Origin: Istiophorus platypterus
Lineage: Eukaryota > Chordata > Actinopteri > Istiophoriformes > Istiophoridae
Direction: 5' to 3'
Length of the DNA stretch: 64,000 nucleotides
Assembly: GCA_016859345.1 (NCBI GenBank)
Contig: CM029119.1
Coordinates: forward strand, 11,474,896 to 11,538,895
Shown: piece after piece, positions 13,340 to 24,200 of the stretch
Layout of the letters: the number at the start of each line of letters is the position of its first letter
Position numbering within the stretch: the stretch's first letter is position 1
Notes under the pieces: model-generated
What the model saw: only the letters and a program-made list of their open reading frames with translations
The model's database searches: none
Told to the model about the DNA's origin: nothing
Program-made: the position numbers and the translations under genes

Positions 13340-13730
13340 GCTCTGTTGACTGATTGGAAAACAGAGAGAAAGAAAAAGAGCAGAAAGTGAAGGAGAATAG
13401 GCAGAAAGATGAGAAGAACTGATTTGCATGGGGAAATGGAGATGTAAAGAAACAAAAAGATTAAGGGGACAGGAATAAGGAGGAGATTAAATCTAGAGAG
13501 CCCGGCTGTTGTATATGTATCTCTGGCTGTGTGTGTGTGTGCATGTATATAAGACAGAGGATGGAGGGGGATAGGGTGCGAAAACAAGAGAGAGAATGGT
13601 ATATTTTCAATGGAAGGTATACTGCAATCCACTTTTCTGATTTTAGGAGTACACTGGGGGGCTAAGGAGTTTGTTTTGGTTTTGGGGAGCTGACACAACA
13701 TCCACTCCTTCCACCGTCAGGCAATCCCCA

Positions 13731-13780
13731 CCACACACACACACACACACAGATACACACACACACACACACACACACAC
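13731..13780. repeat. (CA)n microsatellite with one interruption
   Basis: CA run broken once by agatac. Confidence 0.95.
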
Positions 13781-13800
13781 CTACATGAGGCCCCAGCCCA

Positions 13801-15179
13801 GCCCTTCCAGCTTCCTCAATATTTCATGGGATGAGCCCATGCTGACTAACTCAAGGCCATGCAAGCAGGGCTCCCCAATCAACCAAAGCACTTTCAGTCT
13901 ACTGAGGTTCCTGGTTGCCAATATCCCCGATCATGGAAACATCAGCATTTAGCTGCAGTTCCCAGCAATCAGATAAATGAGACAAAAAAAGAAGGCAGTG
14001 AATCCAAGATGGCTTTTATAAATGCAAATCGTGTATTGTTTTCCTTGTGAATGTGGCTTCAAATTCAAAGAAGTAAAAGTCAAGGTGTTAACTAGCACAA
14101 CAACAATTTTTTTTCTGGGGTGCAATGAAAAATCCAAACAGTTCCGCGCATTTCTGAGGGCTAAACCCAAACACAATTACACAGAGACCCATTGTCATGG
14201 ATCACAAAGAGGTAGAAGTTCCTCGAGCCCCAGCTTGGTTTTGAAGGACTGCATGATGTTACCTCACTTTTTTTTCAGGGTGTTTTATTGTCTGAATTGC
14301 TTTATTTCTGGTCCTTCTTTATAATCCCAGCAGACAGCTTTCTGTCCAGATACAAATGAATTTAAAAACCTCTAGCTTGTCAAATGCTAGAAAGAAATTC
14401 TATAACTTGCTGAAAGAAAAGCTGCTTTTACAATTGTTTGATTCAGGGTGAGTTCTTGGGAAGATGATTGCGCATGAACTCTGCAAGACAACTACTAAAT
14501 GATGTCCATTACTTGGACTGAAGGATAAGGCTCTCGATGTTCTATATATTTTTTTGTAATTGTCAACAAAGTTCATAAAAAGAAAACAACAGTGCATTAA
14601 ATCATCCTTGTTATTTTCTAACTCTCTGTTGCTCTCGGACCCAAACCCCTTGGTTCCTACAGATGATGTATATCTTTAAAAAAAAAAAAACAGTGAAGAA
14701 GGTTTAATTTAAATTTTTGAAAAAAGGCTGTATAATTTCATAAAGCAGTTGAGCACAGAAGATGTTAGCAAATGTTACTTTCCACAGTGGATTTGGTGTA
14801 TTCCCAAGTATTTATGGCAGCAAGATGGTGTATGTGGAATTGACTCAAAATAAACTACTGTGCCTGCGATGGTGTGGCTCACTGATGTGCTTTTAATAGT
14901 TTTCAAATAAAGATGTAGGCTTTGGCTGCACAGTGAATACTTGTTTAGTCTCTTCACGAGATTTGTTGACAGTGTGGAAAATATAGAATATGACAGGACT
15001 TATCCTATAAAAGTCATTCAGAGGAAATGTAATATAAGTGTTCGGGGTAATAGACATCAGGCAGATGTGTTCCATGGACGACGACTAAGCCACAGCTGGG
15101 CGTCCACTGGAGGAGGGTGACTTACAGCTGCTGTTTATCCCTCACTGAGACACTGGAAGACCGAGGATAAAGATCATTG
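13801..15179. other. Gene-free stretch
   Basis: AT-rich single-copy sequence; A-run at 14679-14690. No supported feature. Confidence 0.5.
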
Positions 15180-15710
15180 CGGGTTTTTGTAGATTTCTTG
15201 AAAAAAGCTGAAGCCGTATACAGTTTTGGCCCGATCTTTGTTTTGGAGCCTGTTCGACGTGAATATCGAACCATCAAACGCTCCAATTTTCACCACTCTG
15301 CCTTGTTTTGTCTAGCTTTTTCTTCAAGCCGGGTGTCATTGGAGAGTAAACTATGTGTATGCTTTCAGTCCTTTGTATTTTTTTCCCTCCGCCTCCCTTT
15401 TCTCTCTTGCCGGATGTGTGTGAGCGAGCCAATGTGTGCCTGTGTGTGCGCGGGCGCGGGCGTGTGTGTGTGTGTGTGTTTGCAAACGAACGTGTGCAGG
15501 CTTTGTTTTTCTTTTGAACATCCCTTTGATGTTGCTGTTTATTTATTTATTTCCCTGCCTGCGAAGGCCCTTTCTCGGCGGTTAGGGCTACAGCGGATTG
15601 GGCGCGCGTTGCTCTGAGTGCCATCCATCAGCGAGGAGCCTCTCTGATGGATGAACCGGTGACCTCGCCTCCCTATAGCACATCAGCTTGAAGCTGGAGT
15701 TGCGCTGGGG
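15180..15710. promoter_or_regulatory. CpG-retaining island with TCF-type word and palindrome
   Basis: Includes gcgcgggcgcgggcgtgtg (about 15448), tcggcggttagg and ggcgcgcgttgc. A cctttgatgt word at 15522-15531 is the reverse complement of a TCF/LEF site. A near-palindrome lies at 15622-15653. Could be an unmethylated enhancer or a promoter of an unannotated transcript; no TATA box or exon was recognised. Confidence 0.3.
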
Positions 15711-16987
15711 GATTTTTGTTTTTAAGGAGATGGAGTGTAACCAGGAGGCCCTCTGCTTCATCACCACCCTGTCTGGCTGAGTATCAGTGTGCGTCACATG
15801 TAAAACAACTATTCCAGCTCTGGCCAGGAGGTATTGCTTTCCTTTGGTTACCCAGTGATAATGGAGCTCTTGTAGTTGTGGGTGTACTTTTTATGGCTGA
15901 TTTGATACCTGTGTCTCAGCAGTCTGTGGGTTTCAGTGTGGTGGTACTATAGCTGAGGCCAATCCAACGAACATTTTTAATCATAAACTTCTCAGCCTGA
16001 TAAAAAAAGACTAGGACGGATCATAATGCTTCATGATACAGGCAGAATTAGAGCAAAGGGGACGTCTTGGGCATAAGGGAAGTTTCTTCTCCGACTCTTC
16101 AAAGACGTTTGCACATTTGTCAAAGCTTGAACTAAATATTTGTGTAACATTTCTCTGAAGGTTGCTGAATCTGTCCATGGTGCTGAAAAGAAATGGCTAT
16201 TGTCAAATGGGGGTTCATATCCCAGCATGCATAGGTAGACTACTGGTACATAATGAAATAAAAAGTATCTAATCAAACCAAATTAACATATCTTTTGTCA
16301 GTCTACAATCTAATGTTTAAGAAAGCCACTTCAACCTTGTCTACTACTTTGCCGATGTTTTTTTTTTTTTTATTATTATTTTAGGGAACTTGTGCTGAGA
16401 TGATGACAATGAACTAAGATAACTCAGGTTTTCAAGCAACTTAGTGATGAGCATGATATATTTAGTCAAAAAGTAAAATAAAGTACAAAAGTTAAAGGCT
16501 CCTTCATGGCAAGATGTGATTGGATGGCCCTGCAGATAAATTATAACCTTACTAGAACTAATCTTCAAGGAACCTGCATTTAAAAATAATTTAAAAAATA
16601 AATGACATGACTTTAAATTAAAAGCTAAAAACTTTCCATTTCCTTACCTTCTTTCTCTTCTAACTTCAGATTATTTCTCCACGTTGATTCCTTGTTTCCT
16701 GAAGCAAATCAGTTCGACCGTGGCCTCCAGGTTAACATTCAGCTTGTCTTCGTCCACACACCTGTTATTCCTTAGATGGAGTCTTCTCTGGTGGATAGCC
16801 ATCATCCATCCAGCCATCATTCCGTCTGAATGTCTTAACCTGTGGAGTTAAACCTCTGGCAGAAGCCTACTGAGACATCCTGACAGCTGAAATAACCAGA
16901 GTCCTTGTCCTGTTGTCTCCGCTTACTCACACAACAGGTTTGACTGACATGCATCAATTACTGTTAAAGACCCCTCAGACGGTCTTT
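15711..16987. other. Gene-free stretch
   Basis: Single-copy sequence, T-run at 16359-16371. No exon or known repeat recognised. Confidence 0.5.
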
Positions 16988-16988
16988 A

Positions 16989-17052
<64 letters not shown>

Positions 17053-17075
17053 TAGATAGATAGATCGATATAGAT
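16988..17075. repeat. (TA)n followed by (GATA)n microsatellite
   Basis: TA run to 17050, then gatagatagatagatcgatatag. Confidence 0.95.
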
Positions 17076-17086
17076 TTTTTTTTTCC

Positions 17087-17197
17087 CAAGTTCACATCAA
17101 TGCATTTTGAGATTGTGCAAAACATGATCGACAGAGGAAAAATTTTGATTTACACCCAGGAAATGTTATCAAATATTTGGGAAATTGAAATGTGTTT

Positions 17198-17261
<64 letters not shown>

Positions 17262-17410
17262 CAGACACAAATAGATACACAAAACATGTATATATACATA
17301 CAGTACATTTCAATTTCCCAAATATTTGATTATATTTCTTGGGGGTAAATCCAAGTTTTTTTCTGCCCTTCGTGTTTTGCACAATCTCAAAATGCATTGA
17401 TGTGAACTTG
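17087..17410. mobile_element. Foldback hairpin repeat with (AT)n loop
   Basis: Two inverted arms of about 110 bp (17087-17195 and 17304-17410) enclose a loop containing an (AT)n run (17199-17258). The outer 38 bp of the arms are identical as reverse complements, starting caagttcacatcaatgc. A 26-bp inner block (atcaaatatttggg...) is also identical. The middle differs at a modest number of sites. Open frames starting on each strand begin with the same eight residues, MHFEIVQN, because of the symmetry. No transposase and no clear target-site duplication; probably a foldback MITE. Confidence 0.85.
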
Positions 17411-17584
17411 AAAATATGTTTATGGGTTTCCTGCTACCATACAGTTAGAGAATATTTTCATTTGGTGTGAAAATCATTAACTTTTTCAGACGAAGTAATG
17501 GGGCAGTAATAATATGTGGTATATGAAGCCACTCAATGCTATACTCAACAGATAAGGTACCAAGACGTTCTAGTAAACCACCAA

Positions 17585-18553
17585 CAGGTAGGTTCATTAG
17601 AATTTGGACAGTGACACAGTTTTTGTAATTTTGCTTCTGAAGACAACAGATTTGAAATGAATGTTTCGAGACATGATTGATGTGTAGACTGTCAGCATTA
17701 AATCAAGAGGATTCACTGAAACATCACAGTAAACTTTAGGAATTACAGTCATCTCTATGCATAGTCTCTCATTTTCAGAGGTTTAAAAGTAATTGGACAG
17801 ACCAACTTATTTTAAATATAAGGTTTATTTTTAATCCTTAGATGAAAGTCCTAATCAGTCCATTACTACCTGAAGTCTGGAACCCACGGACATCACCGAA
17901 TGCTGAGTTTCCTTTTTTAGAAGCTTTGTGAGGCCTTTAGTGCAGCCGCCTACAGTTGCTGCTTGTTTGTGGGTCTTTCCACCCTTAGATTTCATTAAGT
18001 GGAAAACATGCTCAGTTGCATTGAGGTGTCTAAGTAGGCCATTGAAGAATATTCTATTTCCTTGCCTTGACAAGCTCTTGAGTTTCTTTCCATTTGTACT
18101 GTGAAGCACCATCAGTTTTAAAGCATGTGGCTGAATCTGAGCAGATAGAATAGTCCTATAAAATTCAGAATTCATCCTGCTACTTCCAGCTGTAACAACA
18201 TATTTACAATAAACATCAGTGACCATACTCTTCTCTTCCCATTGTTCTGGTAAAAGTTAATCTTGGTTTCAACTGCCCAAAGAATCTTGTTCCAGAACTG
18301 GTCAGACTTTTTTAAAAGTTTTCTGGCAGTCTAATGTGTCTCATAATTCTAATCTGGCCTTTCTGTTCTTGAGTGTTAACAGTGGTTTGGACCTTGTTGT
18401 GAACCCACTGTAAATAGATTCATGACAGCATCTCTTGATTGTAGACTTTGACAGTCATATCTTGTTGGCTTCTTTTCAAATCCACTGTGGTGGTGTCAGA
18501 GGCAAAATTACCGAAACTGTGTCACTGTCCAAATACTTAAGTACCTAACTGTA
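17585..18553 (-). mobile_element. Internally deleted Tc1-like transposon
   Basis: Both ends share an inverted repeat containing atttggacagtgacacag (left about 17600, right about 18525 as complement), and the right end is ctaactgta. Transposase pieces read on the minus strand are WAVETKINFYQNNGK at about 18280-18240, SEFYRTILSAQIQP at about 18170, and ATEHVFHLMKSK near 18000. The final piece, MSVGSRLQ, is near 17890. The usual WTDET motif has Val in place of the first catalytic Asp (GTT at 18273-18271), and the region around the second Asp is missing. Dead copy, about 970 bp. Confidence 0.88.
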
Positions 18554-20248
18554 TTAAGACCTCCAAATAAAGTGATTTAGAGAATGCGGCTAAACTGTTG
18601 CTTGTTTACAAAATGTATGACTGTCTGACTAATTGTGTGCTTTGGCTATGTTGCCATATTTCCAGATCTCTTCAAATGTTTTCGAGAGCAAAATGATTTC
18701 ATAACTATCAACATTTGTATGTTATAAGAGCAGGGCCATGCTCTTAGAGTTTCTACTATGTAATATAACAAATGGTTACATCTAATAGCCATTAGATGCT
18801 GAAGTTCTTTCAATTGTAACCAAACTGACCAGACAGCGTCACAATGCTGTCTGGGTCCAGACTAATGAACTCTTGAATGAGGATACAAAACCAACCTTAG
18901 GCCACAACTTCATCTTCACAGAGAAAAAATGGGTTTCAGATTGAATTTCAAATGAAGACATGTTGTTTTGTGCAAATAAAAGTAGCCAGGCCCGCATGAG
19001 ATGCCTTAGCATGCCTAAATGACAACAGCCCACATTGTTTGAGGTTTTACTTTGTTAATCTCCGCTGACAGCAAAGGGCGATGCGTATGTGAAAGAGTAT
19101 AGAGAACGATAGAGCGAGGATGCTACCTGACAGTAGGTCCAACATAATGAACACAATTGTGCAAACGTCCACTCTGCACCAATAGGAACCCAAGGCCACA
19201 GCACAATCAGACAGCACTACACGCCAATGGAGATGAGTGCTCCTGCTACTAACCTCCCTACGTTCTTTATGGAATGGCAGATACTCACAAAAAAAAGTTC
19301 TTAGTTACACCATCCTCTGCTTTTACTTACTTTTCCATCTCATTGTCCCATTTTGGAGAAAGACCACCACTTGAGAAAGCATTTTCACTCTGAATGAGCG
19401 CTACAATTCTGAGCATCCATTGAAAGGCACTAGATGTGTGCAACTGTAAGATCACTCCCTTTCTAAATGGCCTGTCCTTCAACCACTGCCATCAGCTCAG
19501 CATACAAGAAGATTACATATGATTTCAATAGGCACAAACAGTGGCTGAGTTGAATAAGCAGCTTGCCTCATTCAAGTTGTGAAAGAGATTTTTTTTTGTC
19601 CAATGGCATCCTTTCTATGGGCTGTACTTTTCAAAAAATACTAGAGTGCTTTTGCATTGACCACAGCACCCCTGCTGCTGTCGCGTCCACATAGGGGTGA
19701 ATACCACTGCTACCCTTTGTGTCCCCCACCCTTCCTCAGTCCTTGACAAAACCTCAGGGGAGTTCCAAGATTAAAGATTTATCAGCTAGAATGAAAACAA
19801 TTGTTATCATTTACATGGACTTACATCTCTGCATGAGATGAAAAACGGTAAACTTTCCTACTACCCAAAATATTTAGAAATCATTGGGCAGGAAACAACA
19901 GTCCAAATAATGATTTGGTTTATCTTGCCGTCAAAAGGTAAATAAAAAATTCTTAAGAGACAACATAGAAAGTGCTTTGTCCACGGAGGAGTGTTTGACT
20001 TGGTTCAAATCGCTTTTGTTCTTGTAGTGTTTCAGTAACAATGTTGATACAAAGAGGCAAAAGGCAAACCCTACACAAATCAATGTGGTTTCAAAACCTG
20101 GCCAAATATTTAATCAATCGTTGAATAATTCTTAAAAGCCAGATACGACACAGAACCTCCACCGCTGTTAGACAATACTTAGAATATACAATAAAATGTT
20201 TTTGATATCAGCAACATATCAGCAATTTTTTGCTGATGTTACCAAGAA
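18554..20248. other. Gene-free stretch
   Basis: Single-copy sequence between two Tc1 copies. No exon, RNA gene or further repeat recognised. Confidence 0.5.
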
Positions 20249-21285
20249 CACACCTGCAGTATACCTGCTTTTTCATGTGCACTGCTGCCAATCATGTGGC
20301 AGCAGTGCAATGCATAAAATTATACAGCTAGCTTCAGTTTATCTTCACATCAAACAACAGATAACATTTTTTTCTCAGTGACATGGACATGGCATGATTT
20401 TTGGTGCCAGACAGCCTGGTTTGAGTATTTCTGCAACTGCTGGTCTCCTGGGATTTTCACCCATAACAGACTCTATTGAGTTTTTACTGAGAATGGTGTG
20501 AGAGACAAAAAGCATCCAGTGAGCAGCAGTTCTGCAGACGGAAACACCTTGTTGATCAGAGAGATCAGAGGAGAATGGCCATGCCTACAACACGGCTACA
20601 GCAACAGCAGAAGACTATATCAGGTTCCACTGCTCTCGGCCAAGAACAGAGATCTGAGGCTGCAGTGGGCACAAGCTCACCAACCCTGGACAGACTAAGA
20701 CTGGAAAAACCTGGCCTGGGCTGATGAATCTGGATTTCTACTGAGGCACACAGATGGTCAGGTCACAATTTGGATGTCAACAGCATGAATCCATGGACCC
20801 AACCTGACTTGTGTCAGCACTCCAGGCCAGTGGTGCCAGTCTAACAGTGGTGTATCAATCATGGTCTGAATGCCACAGTCCATCTGGGTATTGTTGCTGA
20901 CCGCGTGTATCCCATTATGGCCACAATTTACCATCTTCTAATGGCTACTTCCAGCATGATAATTCAACATGTCACCGAGGAAAAATTGTTTCATGGGCAT
21001 GACAATGAGTTGAGTGGATTTTAGTGGCCTTCACAGTCACCAGATCTGAATCCAACACAACACCTTTGGAATGTGGTGGAGCGGGAGATTGGCAGCATGA
21101 GTGTGCAGCTGACAAATGTGCTAAATTGTGTGATACACTCAGGTCAACACGGACCAGAATGTCAAGGGAAAAATTTCATCATCTTGTGGAATCAATGCCG
21201 AGAAGAACTGAAGTTGTTTTGATTGAAAGAGGAGGCCATACTCAGCATTATGATGGTGCCTCAATAAAGCGATTGGTGAGCGTAT
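20249..21285 (+). mobile_element. Decayed Tc1-like transposon
   Basis: A second Tc1 subfamily, transposase on the plus strand. Landmarks are ccaatcatgtggcagcagtg at about 20288, GARQPGLSISATA-type helix-turn-helix remains at about 20405, LAWADESGFLLRH (first Asp) at about 20715, GYFQHDN (second Asp) at about 20944, and SPDLNPTQHLWNVVEREI at about 21037. The third catalytic Glu is replaced by Gln (CAA at 21058-21060). The element ends caataaagcgattggtgagcg. The left inverted repeat is largely lost, and frameshifts and deletions are present. Confidence 0.88.
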
Positions 21286-24200
21286 CTGTATTAAAATTAA
21301 GAGCACAGAGCCTGTATTTGCATTTTAAGACATAGTATTCATATCCCAATACCGGCCTGTGTAGGTGTAACTGAAAAAAACTGATTGCTGTCAATCTTCT
21401 GTACCACCAGATGTCTAGAAAATGATGTGGCTCACTCAGTTTCCTTGTGTTTACCTTTAACTAACACACCGAGTTTCATTTGGAACTGTTCAGCTCTGTG
21501 CTAGATAGATGAGGAGGTGTTCATTTTCTGCCTTTATCTCTGTAAACACACTTGGCTACGAGGAAAGCAACTGCTCATTTACATTTGTTTTAGCTACAGT
21601 GAACAAGAACAGCATGCCTTTTGTTGATTTGTAGCAGCTCAGAAATGATAGAATGAAGGTGAATGCATGATTTTGTTGCCAAAGACAAAATACAAAGTCC
21701 TGAGAACCACTGCTGGGTGGTAAGCAGAATTTGCCTGGCGAAGGTCTCTGGGCACTTTTTTTTCCTCTCTCTCTCTCTGGAGGAGAGTGTGTGAATTCAG
21801 CATTTTGATCCCAGAGTGTAATCGAGCGTCTCCTTGTCTGGAGAACCACTGAGGGATTGAAGCGCGATCAATCACCCCTCTCTGGACTGTCCGGCCGTTT
21901 TACATGTGGCTGAGTCCAAGCTGCTCACTGGTGGGAACAATGAAGAAAGAAGGCATGAAAAGTTTTCAGAACAATCATGACACGCTTGCGTTCGAGGCAA
22001 GTTGAGGATTTTCTGATCACATCAATGTAGCATGACATTCGCTTTCACTTAGAGGAATGTTTATTTCAGTGCATGTCTACCGTCAACAAAAGAATAAAAA
22101 CATAAATCTTTCATTTGCTTTAGATGCTGTTCCTGTTGGATTTTCACCAGGAGTTTGTGCTAGAAATATTTGTTCTCCAGTCTTTTAGGAAAATAACTAA
22201 AACTTTAATAATCTGAAGCAGCATTGTCCCATGTATCATCCGCACTTTGGACAATCTTTGGTTGGTTAACTTTAACAAGCATGCCAGCAGAATAATTAAT
22301 ACGTTTTGACCCCCTCCTACGCCAGTCAAAGGACGGCCGATAGGCCAAAAGTGTTGTTGGCCTGTTTAGCATAAAATGAGTGCATTAGTACCCAGAGACT
22401 CAATTATTTTGCAAATAGTTTGGTTGTCACTGCAGGATATAAGAAGCTGCCGACACTGAAGACCTTTATCTAGAGACAGGGCCGGTTTGGGCACTAATTA
22501 TGGATAACAGTATGGCATGGATTACTTGATATTATGTTCTTTCAAAGCACTTTTTGAAAATGTCTTTGTAAGAACATAAAACCCTCAAATAGTATTCATG
22601 GTGTATGCAAATTTATGGAGCATGTATTCTGGGTCTGGATATCTTAAAAAATTATGGATCAAAAGAAGGCCTAACTCTGGTTGTTGCTGGAATTTGGGTA
22701 TCTGGGGGATTGCTCTGCATTGTCTTGGTTTAATTTAGGGTTTTTTTGGTTTTAGTAAACTTATAGTCATGTTGCAGCTCAAATGTCTCAAAATACTCAA
22801 TCCTACCACATGACACAGCGTTATGATTGCTACGCTCATTTCTACCTCTATGTCAGCTTTTCACTCTTGCCTGGTAGATCTAGACGATTCTCTTTACCAC
22901 TAATCCCCCTGCTGGCTCCTTCCCCTCTCTCTCACCTGATCAGAATTTCTACCGTGGCCTCTGGGATTGGACGATTTCAACATATTTTATTTAACTGCTT
23001 TTGTAAGACCTAATATTCAGCAGCTGTAATCTATGGCTGAATTACAATTTTCAGGGTCAAGGAGGGACCTGGCTGTGTAAAGGGGGTGGGTACAACTGCT
23101 GTGCTGGTGGGTGTGTGTGTATGTGTGCGTATGTGTGTGTGTTTGAGGAGGGGTGATGGAAAAAGGAATAAACAGAGAGAAAAGGGGAAGGAAGAATCTC
23201 GAGCGGTCTTTAAAAATGAATGAGAAAATGGGTAATCCCAGAGTCACAGCATGAAAAGAGGGAAAATCAATATGGCCTCTCAGTTCACTGGGGCCCTCAC
23301 AAGTCCTTGAGATGAACAAAAAGTTGTGTATTTTGTTGCCGCATCCATATGTCTCAATAGGAGAGGTGTGTTTTTTGTTCGTGAGCGTACGTTAGTGTGC
23401 GTGTAGAGTAAGCCTGTCTGTTTCAGGAGATTCAGCTTTGTGCTTGCAAGGCTGTAGTAACGAGAGTGTGTATGTTTTGGGGAAAGTTTGGTTAAAAATT
23501 AGGAGCCTGAGCGAATTATGTGAAGACATGAGACTTGTCATATATACGTCAAGCTTGTTTCAACTTCTAAAAAAAGTCAAAAAGGGTCTGAGAAAATGAC
23601 TTGAATATCAACCTTTCAATGAGAAACATGTAAAGACAAAGCAGGGTTCTTTTATGTAGCACTCATGTTGAATGGGTCACTATTATCAGAGAGGCGGGGG
23701 GATATAAGAGGACATCATACAGGGTCTGTGACCTTTTGATTCCCGATTCAACTGACCCCACACACCAGCCCTCACTAGGCCACCCTCACAAGAATCTGAT
23801 TCCACTTCCTGGCCTATGTGGAGAAAACAGGCCAACAAGCACCGGGATTGGATGCCCTTCCATGAATATTTAATTGTCACTAACCATGTGAGACGGAGGA
23901 TTTTTAAGGGGGGTGCAGTGGGTTGGGTGGGGGGCTTTTTTTTTTCCAGACAATGCAAACACATATTCCCGTCTCCCTTCCACCCACCTGCATGTTCCAG
24001 AGGTGAGATTGCTTCACAGCGAACAAGTGCACACCTTCCCCATCCATCCATTCATACATCCGTCTGTCTGTCCGTCCGTCCGTCCCCCACTCCACCACCT
24101 CCACCGTGCTGTCATGCTAAGCAAAGCCCCCCACCGCCACCCCCACCCCAGTTCATTAACAAGCTCTTCAGTAGCCTGTCATGGCGGATGTGCTCCATCA

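Noticed and set aside
12983..13701. Open frames of 148 and 172 codons on the minus strand
   Set aside because: Both run through the (AC)34 repeat and have no domain or splice support.
17100..17397. Two open frames on opposite strands starting with the same residues
   Set aside because: Created by the inverted arms of the foldback element, not by two related genes.
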